In this document: piece after piece, positions 1 to 6,509 of the stretch | How positions within the stretch are numbered: the stretch's first letter is position 1 | How the letters are laid out: every line of letters begins with the position of its first letter | Source of the DNA: an uncultured Lachnospiraceae bacterium | GTDB lineage: Bacteria > Bacillota_A > Clostridia > Lachnospirales > Lachnospiraceae | Direction of reading: 5' to 3' | Assembly: GCA_900553635.1 (NCBI GenBank) | Contig: USDU01000148.1 | Location: 1-6,509 of the forward strand | DNA length: 6,509 bases | The notes under the pieces: generated by a model | Database searches by the model: none | What the model was told of the DNA's origin: nothing | Seen by the model: only the letters and a program-made list of their open reading frames with translations | Position numbers and translations under genes: made by a program

Positions 1-1
1 G

Positions 2-1267
<1,266 letters not shown>

Positions 1268-1280
1268 TCGTATCTATTTC

Positions 1281-1309
1281 TTGCTTCTGACGGAAATATC
1301 CAGTATAAT
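1281..1309 (+). promoter_or_regulatory. Putative sigma-A promoter for the rluF-ligA-HAD-glgB unit
   Basis: TTGCTT at 1281-1286 and a perfect TATAAT at 1304-1309 are separated by 17 bp, the optimal spacing. The -35 matches TTGACA at its TTG, the most important part. The expected transcription start, about 7 nt past the -10 box (near 1316), falls inside the 5' arm of the gdhA terminator hairpin. This is the only sizeable intergenic region before four closely packed genes, which supports a promoter here. Prediction from sequence only; an AT-rich gap can carry such matches by chance. Confidence 0.5.
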
Positions 1310-1310
1310 A

Positions 1311-1355
1311 GGCAGTGGTGAATGGATTTTAAAATCCATTTGCCACTGCTATTTT
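1311..1355 (+). terminator. Rho-independent terminator of gdhA
   Basis: Inverted repeat centred between 1330 and 1331. Positions 1311-1330 pair with 1331-1350 along their whole length, with only three G-U pairs (1311/1350, 1319/1342, 1320/1341). The inner part, ATGGATTTTAAAATCCAT (1323-1338), is a perfect palindrome, and the outer part is a GC-rich GCAGTGG/CCACTGC clamp. The 3' arm is followed by ATTTTC, a short T-run. It lies 43 bp after the gdhA stop. The T-run is short, so some read-through is possible. On the opposite strand no T-run follows, so it is best read as a forward terminator. Confidence 0.8.
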
Positions 1356-1378
1356 CATGTCCGTAAAAGGATGTGGAC

Positions 1379-1384
1379 GGGAGG
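1379..1384 (+). promoter_or_regulatory. Ribosome binding site that fixes the rluF start
   Basis: GGGAGG lies 6 nt before the ATG at 1391. The in-frame GTG at 1373 would place this site inside the coding sequence and has no comparable purine-rich site in front of it, so ATG 1391 is the preferred start. Confidence 0.8.
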
Positions 1385-1390
1385 AAAATT

Positions 1391-2131
1391 ATGGAAGAAA
1401 TTCGTCTGAATAAATATTTAAGCGAAGCCGGTGTATGCTCAAGGCGCGAAGCGGACAGACTGATCGAAGCGGGCAAGGTGCTGATAGACGGTGTCCCGGC
1501 TAAGATGGGCCAGCGGGTCCAGCCCGGCCAGAAGGTCCAGGTGGGCGATACGATCCTGGGCGGGGAGAAAGAGGAGCAGATTCTGCTGGCGGTGTACAAG
1601 CCCCCCGGCGTCATCTGCACCACGGACAAGCGGGAGAAGCGTAACATCGTAGATTATGTGGGCTATCCCACCCGGATTTACCCCATCGGACGTCTGGACA
1701 AGGATTCGGAAGGGCTGATTCTCATGACCAACGATGGCAGCCTGGTGAACCGGATGATGCGCTCCACGAATCATCACGAGAAAGAATATCTGGTGCGGGT
1801 CAATAAGCCCGTGACTGACGCCTTTTTACAGAAGATGGCGTCCGGCGTGCGGATTCGGAAGGTGGAAAAGGGTGAGGTACTCCTGGATGCCATGACCCGT
1901 CCGTGCGAAGTGGAAAAACTTGGAAAATGCAGCTTCCGCATCGTACTGACGCAAGGGCTGAATCGTCAGATTCGGCGCATGTGTGAGACTCTTGGCTATC
2001 ATGTGGAGCATCTGAAGCGTATCCGCGTGCTGAATATCGAGCTGAAGGGCATGAAGCCCGGCACCTGGCGGAAGATTAGTGAGCGGGAAATGGCGGAGCT
2101 CCAGGAACTTCTGAAGGACTCTAAAAATTAG
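1391..2131 (+). CDS. rluF: 23S rRNA pseudouridine synthase, RluF type (RsuA/RluB/E/F family)
   Basis: Predicted to isomerise uridine to pseudouridine in 23S rRNA. E. coli RluF acts on U2604 and can also modify tRNA-Tyr; the exact target here is inferred. 246 residues from ATG 1391. An S4 RNA-binding domain occupies about residues 4-52 (RLNKYLSEAGVCSRREADR), followed by the alpha/beta catalytic domain from about 64. The family active-site motif GRLDKDSEGL is at 100-109, with the catalytic Asp at 103. EKEYLV (130-135) carries the conserved Tyr, and QGLNRQIRRMC (188-198) is the third conserved block. The blocks NIVDYV, PIGRLDKDSEGL, HEKEYLV and QGLNRQIRRMCE follow E. coli RluF closely, which favours RluF over RluB or RsuA. 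It lacks the long Lys/Arg-rich C-terminal tail of E. coli RluF. First gene of the downstream unit; ligA starts 11 bp after its stop. Confidence 0.88.
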   Translation: MEEIRLNKYLSEAGVCSRREADRLIEAGKVLIDGVPAKMGQRVQPGQKVQVGDTILGGEKEEQILLAVYKPPGVICTTDKREKRNIVDYVGYPTRIYPIGRLDKDSEGLILMTNDGSLVNRMMRSTNHHEKEYLVRVNKPVTDAFLQKMASGVRIRKVEKGEVLLDAMTRPCEVEKLGKCSFRIVLTQGLNRQIRRMCETLGYHVEHLKRIRVLNIELKGMKPGTWRKISEREMAELQELLKDSKN

Positions 2132-2142
2132 GAAGACAGAAC

Positions 2143-4098
2143 ATGAACAATAATATAGAAAAAAAGAAGCGTCAGAAGGAACTGACGGAAAAACTGAACG
2201 CTGCGAGCCGGGCCTATTACCAGGAAGCCCGGGAGATCCTGAGTAATTATGAGTACGATGCGCTCTATGATGAGCTGGCGGCGCTGGAGAAAGAGACCGG
2301 CACGGTGCTGGCCGGAAGTCCCACGGCCCATGTGGGCTACGAGGTGTTAAGCGAGCTTCCCAAAGAGCGGCATGAGAGCCCGATGCTGTCCCTGGATAAG
2401 ACTAAGGATCGGGACGCGCTTGCAGCCTGGATCGGCGAACACCGCACCCTGCTTTCCTGGAAGCTGGACGGTCTGACCATCGTGCTGACCTATCGGAACG
2501 GCGGGCTTTTCAAGGCTGTCACCCGTGGAAACGGCGAGGTGGGAGAGGTCATCACCAACAATGCGAGGGTCTTCAAAAATGTGCCCTTACGGATTCCGTT
2601 TCAGGGTGAGCTGGTGCTCCGCGGCGAGGCGGTCATCGGCTATCACGAGTTTGAACGCATCAACGAGGAGATTCCCGAGGCGGACGCCAAGTATAAGAAT
2701 CCCCGGAACCTGTGCAGCGGCTCCGTGCGTCAGTTGAATAATGAGATCACTGCGAAGCGGAACGTCCACTTCTTTGCCTTTGCGCTGGTGCGGGCCGAGG
2801 GCATGGATTTTGAGAATTCCAGGGAGAAGCAGTTCCTGTGGCTGAAGGAACAGGGCTTCGATGTGGTAGAATATAAGGTGGTAACCGGTGCGACCCTGTC
2901 GGAAAACATGGATTGGTTTGCGGAGCACATCGAGAAGAACGAATATCCGTCTGACGGCCTGGTGGCTCTCTACGACGACATTGCCTATGGCGAATCCTTA
3001 GGCAGAACCGCCAAGTTCCCCCGTAATTCCATGGCCTTCAAATGGGCTGACGAAATCCGGGAGACCACACTGAAAGAAATCGAGTGGAGCCCGTCCAGAA
3101 CCGGCCTCATCAACCCGGTGGCCATCTTTGAGCCGGTGGAGCTGGAGGGTACTACCGTGAGCCGGGCCAGTGTCCACAACATCAGCATTATGCGGGGACT
3201 GGAGCTGGGCGTGGGTGATACGATAGAAGTATACAAAGCCAATATGATCATCCCGCAGATTGCGGAAAATAAGACCCGGAGCGGCGTCCGGAATATCCCG
3301 GAGGTCTGTCCGGTGTGCGGCGGTGTCACGGAAATTCGGAAAACGAACGACGTGGAATCCCTCTATTGCACGAACCCGGAATGCCAGGCGAAGAAAATCA
3401 AGTCCTTTACCTTATTTGTGAGCCGTGACGCCCTGAATATCGAGGGACTGTCCGAGGCCTCATTGGAGAAATTTATCGGTCGGGGCTTTATTCACGAGTT
3501 CGCGGACATCTTTAAGCTGAGCGCCCATAAAGCGGAGATTGTGGAGATGGAGGGTTTCGGGGAAAAGTCCTACGAAAATCTGATGACTGGCATTGAGCGG
3601 GCCAGAACGACCACCCTTGCCAGAGTTATTTACAGTCTGGGCATCCCGAATATCGGACTGTCCGGCGCAAAACTTATATGCAGACAGTTTGAGGACGAGG
3701 TGGAGCAGGTGCTGGCGGCGGACGAGGAAGCACTGGCGGCTATTGACGGCATCGGCGCAGTCATTGCCGGAAGCTTCGTAGAGTACTTCCGGGACGCGGA
3801 AAAACGGGAGCGTTTCGAGCACCTGCTTTCCCGGCTGACCCTTGTAAAGGAGGAGGTATCCGGGGAGCAGGATTTGAAGGGTAAGGTCTTTGTGGTAACC
3901 GGAAGTCTGACACATTTTGCCAACCGGAATGAGCTGAAGGATCAGATCGAGAAGCGGGGCGGCAAGGTGACCGGAAGCGTCACCGGCAAGACGGATTATC
4001 TGATCAATAACGACACGACTTCTTCCTCATCCAAGAATAAGAAGGCAAAGGAGCTTGGCATCCCGATTATTTCTGAGGAGGATTTTCTGAAGCTATGA
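2143..4098 (+). CDS. ligA: Divergent NAD-dependent DNA ligase (LigA-like, likely paralogue)
   Basis: LigA-family protein that would seal nicks in duplex DNA using NAD+, with 651 residues (E. coli 671). Domains in order: Ia (about 10-55); nucleotidyltransferase (about 60-303) with the KLDG motif and catalytic Lys107, RGE (Glu162), NPRN and SVRQL (Arg188, Arg196), SDG (Asp271) and AFK (Lys300); OB fold (about 305-385); a four-cysteine zinc finger (Cys389, 392, 409, 414); helix-hairpin-helix region (about 425-560); and a C-terminal BRCT domain (about 577-651). Start ATG 2143 has AGGAAG 7 nt upstream, overlapping the rluF stop. Compared from memory with E. coli LigA, several cofactor-contact positions differ: His23 is Tyr26, Asp32 is Asn35, Glu113 is Ser105, Lys290 is Leu276 and Tyr225 is Phe213. 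Family membership is certain. Full ligase activity, and being the housekeeping copy, are not. The 3' end overlaps the next gene by ATGA. Confidence 0.9.
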   Translation: MNNNIEKKKRQKELTEKLNAASRAYYQEAREILSNYEYDALYDELAALEKETGTVLAGSPTAHVGYEVLSELPKERHESPMLSLDKTKDRDALAAWIGEHRTLLSWKLDGLTIVLTYRNGGLFKAVTRGNGEVGEVITNNARVFKNVPLRIPFQGELVLRGEAVIGYHEFERINEEIPEADAKYKNPRNLCSGSVRQLNNEITAKRNVHFFAFALVRAEGMDFENSREKQFLWLKEQGFDVVEYKVVTGATLSENMDWFAEHIEKNEYPSDGLVALYDDIAYGESLGRTAKFPRNSMAFKWADEIRETTLKEIEWSPSRTGLINPVAIFEPVELEGTTVSRASVHNISIMRGLELGVGDTIEVYKANMIIPQIAENKTRSGVRNIPEVCPVCGGVTEIRKTNDVESLYCTNPECQAKKIKSFTLFVSRDALNIEGLSEASLEKFIGRGFIHEFADIFKLSAHKAEIVEMEGFGEKSYENLMTGIERARTTTLARVIYSLGIPNIGLSGAKLICRQFEDEVEQVLAADEEALAAIDGIGAVIAGSFVEYFRDAEKRERFEHLLSRLTLVKEEVSGEQDLKGKVFVVTGSLTHFANRNELKDQIEKRGGKVTGSVTGKTDYLINNDTTSSSSKNKKAKELGIPIISEEDFLKL

Positions 4099-4886
4099 GT
4101 GATAAAAAGATCGTATTTTTTGATATAGACGGAACCCTTTATGAATTTGATAAGGGAATTCCGGACAGCGCGGTGGAGGGACTGAAGCGCCTGAAGGAGA
4201 ACGGACATATCATAATCCTGTGTACGGGTAGACCCGTATCCTCGCTGTTTCCGGAGATACTCTGTCTGCCCCATGACGGCGTCATAAGCGGTGCGGGAAC
4301 CCGGGTGGAATTCGGGGATAAGGTGCTGCGCAATGAGTTACTGTCCAACGAGCTGTTGATGCAGACTGTACCAAGAATGGAAAAAAACGGGTGCACGGCA
4401 GTACTGGAGGGACCGGAATATTTAAGCTGCCGGATGGACGGCGACGCCTTCGATTATTTTCGGATTTTACTGCGGCTGAGAGACGATTATCCGGAGCGTC
4501 TGAAGGAGATGGATCTGATGACGGACCGGACCTGCAAGATTACTGTGGCTATCAAAGACATGGAGGCCTTTGAACGAATGATTCCGGAGCTTTCACGGGC
4601 TTTTGAACTGGCCCGCTATGAGGACGGACCCTATACGGAAATGATGCCAAAGAATATCTCCAAGGCCGACGGTATCCGGATTCTTCTGGAGGAGCTGGAG
4701 ATTCCGTTAAAGAACACCTATGCGTTCGGCGATGGACCCAACGATATGGAGATGCTCCAGTACGTGGAGTATGGTACAGCCATGGGCAATGCGGAAACGC
4801 AGGTACTGGAAACGGCGAAATATCGAACAGAAGGCATGTGGGAAGACGGTATTTATCATGCGCTGCAAAGATACGGCCTGATTTAG
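4095..4886 (+). CDS. Cof-type HAD-IIB family phosphatase
   Basis: Predicted cytoplasmic Mg2+-dependent phosphatase of the HAD superfamily, 263 residues, the usual length for the Cof/HAD-IIB group. Motif I is FFDIDGTL with nucleophile Asp10 and general acid Asp12. Motif II is the Thr44 of ILCTGRP. Motif III is Lys190 in NISKADGI. Motif IV is FGDGPND (Asp213, Asp217). The region between motifs II and III (about 85-185) is the C2-type cap that sets substrate choice. Substrates of this group include sugar phosphates, pyridoxal phosphate and flavin or nucleotide phosphates, and cannot be told from sequence. The start ATG overlaps the ligA stop (ATGA). The best Shine-Dalgarno match, GAGGAGG at 4075-4081, is 13 nt away, which is long, so translational coupling to ligA is likely. 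The glgB start follows 35 bp after its stop, so a sugar-phosphate role is possible but unproven. Confidence 0.92.
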   Translation: MSDKKIVFFDIDGTLYEFDKGIPDSAVEGLKRLKENGHIIILCTGRPVSSLFPEILCLPHDGVISGAGTRVEFGDKVLRNELLSNELLMQTVPRMEKNGCTAVLEGPEYLSCRMDGDAFDYFRILLRLRDDYPERLKEMDLMTDRTCKITVAIKDMEAFERMIPELSRAFELARYEDGPYTEMMPKNISKADGIRILLEELEIPLKNTYAFGDGPNDMEMLQYVEYGTAMGNAETQVLETAKYRTEGMWEDGIYHALQRYGLI

Positions 4887-4906
4887 CAAAACAGGCTTTA
4901 TCGCAT

Positions 4907-4913
4907 AAGGAGG
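4907..4913 (+). promoter_or_regulatory. Strong ribosome binding site of glgB
   Basis: AAGGAGG lies 8 nt before the ATG at 4922, a near-perfect match to the anti-Shine-Dalgarno sequence at good spacing. It is the strongest site in the window and supports independent, efficient initiation of glgB without coupling to the HAD gene. Confidence 0.85.
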
Positions 4914-4921
4914 AGAAGGTT

Positions 4922-6509
4922 ATGGACAAGAAGTTGTACGAGCTTATGAACTGGCCGCGGATTGAGGCCCTGGTGTATTCAGAGGAGGACGAGCCGCAGG
5001 AGATCCTGGGACCTCATAAAGTCAAGGGGGGAACTTTGATACAGGCTTTTCTGCCCACAGCAGTTCAGATGGAAGTAATCTTAAAAGATACAGGCAAGGC
5101 AGTGGAGATGGAAAAAACGGACGAGGAAGGCTTCTTCGCGGCGCTGGTTCCGGGCAGAAAGATTCCGTCCTATCATTTCCGGGTTACATACGACAACGAT
5201 ATGGTGCAGGAGCTGGAGGATATCTACCGGTTCACGCCGCAGGTATTTACAAAAGCAGATCTGGAAGCATTTGGAAAAGGCATCCATTACACGATCTATG
5301 AGAAAATGGGCGCGCATCCCATGTCCATCGACGGCGTGGAGGGAACCTATTTCGCAGTTTGGGCACCGAATGCGGAGCGTGTCAGCGTGGTGGGTGATTT
5401 TAACCTGTGGGATGGCCGCCGCAATCCCATGATCAAGATAAAAGAAGCAGGGATTCATGAACTGTTTATTCCGGGCCTGAAAGCAGGAGCCTGCTATAAA
5501 TATGAGATCAAGACGAAGCAGGGGTTGCCGATGCTGAAAGCCGACCCTTACGCCAACGCGGCGGAGCTTCGCCCCAACACGGCTTCTGTTATCACCGAGC
5601 TTGGCGGCTTTACCTGGACCGATGAGAAATGGCTGGAGCAGAGAAAGGCGACAGATTATAAGAAAGAACCCATGCTGATTTACGAGGTGCATCTGGGCAG
5701 CTGGCGAAAGCCGGAGCCGGACGGGGAAGACGCGCGGGAGTTTTATACATACCGGGAGCTGGCTCCCATGCTGGCTTCCTATGTGAAAGAGATGGGGTAT
5801 ACCCATGTGGAGCTGATGCCGATTATGGAGCATCCGTTGGATGAGTCCTGGGGCTATCAGGTGACGGGCTATTACGCCCCCACGGCACGCTACGGTACGC
5901 CGGAGGAATTTATGTATTTCATGAATTACCTGCATGAGCAGGGGATTGGCGTGATTCTGGACTGGGTTCCGGCCCATTTCCCGAAAGACGTCTTTGGCCT
6001 GGCGGGCTTCGACGGTACCTGCCTCTACGAACACTTTGATCCGCGGCAGGGAACCCATCCCCACTGGGGAACATTGCTCTACAACTATGGCCGTCCCCAG
6101 GTCAAGAACTTCCTGATTGCCAACGCGCTGTTCTGGACCGAGAAGTATCATGCCGACGGCATCCGTATGGATGCGGTGGCTTCCATGCTGTATCTGGATT
6201 ATGGTAAAAATGAGGGCGAGTGGATTCCGAATATCTATGGCGGTAAGGAGAATCTGGAGGCCATTGAATTTTTGAAGCACCTGAATTCTATCTATAAAAA
6301 ACGCAAAGACGGCGCGCTTCTGATTGCCGAGGAGTCCACGGCGTGGCCCAAGGTGACTGGCGATCTTGACCAGGGTGGCCTCGGCTTTGATTTCAAATGG
6401 AATATGGGCTGGATGAATGATTTCCTGGGTTATATGCACTATGATCCGGTATTCCGTGGCTACCATCACGGCGAGCTGACCTTCAGCTTTATCTATGCGT
6501 GGAGTGAGA
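4922..6509 (+). CDS. glgB: 1,4-alpha-glucan branching enzyme, 3'-truncated by the window edge
   Basis: Forms alpha-1,6 branches in glycogen by cleaving an alpha-1,4 chain and transferring the piece to a C6 hydroxyl; cytoplasmic, glycogen synthesis. 529 complete codons are present with no stop, and the frame runs off the window end. Family length is about 630-730, so roughly the last fifth is missing. Layout: an N-terminal N1-like module (about 1-110), CBM48/N2 (about 120-215, with FAVWAPNAERVSVVGDFNLW from residue 144), then the GH13 barrel starting near YEVHLGSW (254). The barrel shows ELMPIMEHP, SWGYQVTGYYAPTARYG, DWVPAHF (Asp347, His352), DGIRMDAV with nucleophile Asp417, and AEEST with acid/base Glu470. 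The 53-residue spacing from Asp417 to Glu470 equals that of Asp405 and Glu458 in E. coli GlgB. The third catalytic Asp (SHDE motif) lies beyond the window. No other glycogen gene is visible; last gene of the unit as seen here. Confidence 0.97.
   Translation, partial: MDKKLYELMNWPRIEALVYSEEDEPQEILGPHKVKGGTLIQAFLPTAVQMEVILKDTGKAVEMEKTDEEGFFAALVPGRKIPSYHFRVTYDNDMVQELEDIYRFTPQVFTKADLEAFGKGIHYTIYEKMGAHPMSIDGVEGTYFAVWAPNAERVSVVGDFNLWDGRRNPMIKIKEAGIHELFIPGLKAGACYKYEIKTKQGLPMLKADPYANAAELRPNTASVITELGGFTWTDEKWLEQRKATDYKKEPMLIYEVHLGSWRKPEPDGEDAREFYTYRELAPMLASYVKEMGYTHVELMPIMEHPLDESWGYQVTGYYAPTARYGTPEEFMYFMNYLHEQGIGVILDWVPAHFPKDVFGLAGFDGTCLYEHFDPRQGTHPHWGTLLYNYGRPQVKNFLIANALFWTEKYHADGIRMDAVASMLYLDYGKNEGEWIPNIYGGKENLEAIEFLKHLNSIYKKRKDGALLIAEESTAWPKVTGDLDQGGLGFDFKWNMGWMNDFLGYMHYDPVFRGYHHGELTFSFIYAWSE

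Noticed and set aside
1373..1390. Upstream GTG start for rluF, adding six residues.
   Set aside because: The GGGAGG at 1379-1384 sits correctly for ATG 1391 and would be inside the gene if GTG 1373 were used. The S4 domain begins right after ATG 1391.
3460..3923. Overlapping minus-strand open frames within the ligase gene.
   Set aside because: No domain signature, and both lie antisense to the conserved HhH and BRCT-coding part of the ligase.
4887..4921. Possible terminator or promoter between the HAD gene and glgB.
   Set aside because: Only 35 bp, with no stable hairpin plus T-run and no convincing -35/-10 pair; it holds just the glgB ribosome binding site.
5081..6469. Long open frame on the minus strand (462 codons).
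   Set aside because: It lies wholly antisense to glgB, whose catalytic motifs are intact. The translation shows no recognisable domain and is rich in His, Ile, Leu and Arg as expected from reversed codons, and no ribosome binding site or promoter was noted for it.

Overview
The window looks like core chromosome from a low-to-mid-GC Firmicute of the class Clostridia, most likely a gut Lachnospiraceae. The grounds are protein resemblance (a glutamate dehydrogenase close to clostridial hexameric enzymes, an RluF-type pseudouridine synthase, a Cof-type HAD phosphatase, a bacterial GlgB), strong AGGAGG-type ribosome binding sites, and tight same-strand packing. The genus cannot be fixed from sequence alone.

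Layout: all five genes are on the + strand. Positions 2-1267 hold the 3' part of gdhA (NADP-type glutamate dehydrogenase), missing only about 25 N-terminal residues. The only sizeable intergenic gap (1268-1390) carries a long perfect hairpin with a short T-run (gdhA terminator) and, just upstream and partly overlapping it, a good sigma-A-like promoter. Then come rluF (1391-2131), a divergent NAD-type DNA ligase (2143-4098), a Cof/HAD-IIB phosphatase (4095-4886) and the first 529 codons of the glycogen branching enzyme glgB (4922 to the window end). Gaps between these four are 11 bp, a 4-bp ATGA overlap and 35 bp, with no obvious terminator between them, so they can be read as one transcription unit started by the promoter at 1281-1309.

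Functionally the unit is mixed: rRNA modification, DNA end joining, small-phosphate hydrolysis and glycogen synthesis. gdhA stands apart, with its own terminator and a codon usage typical of a highly expressed gene (Arg as CGT/AGA/CGC, no CGG or AGG seen), whereas the downstream genes use CGG freely.

No RNA gene, mobile element, CRISPR array or long repeat was seen. The most unusual item is the ligase. It keeps the catalytic lysine, zinc finger, HhH and BRCT regions, but several residues that canonical LigA uses to hold NAD+ and adenylate are replaced. That points to a paralogue with altered or reduced activity rather than the housekeeping enzyme. I see no convincing evidence of a wholly new multi-gene system.
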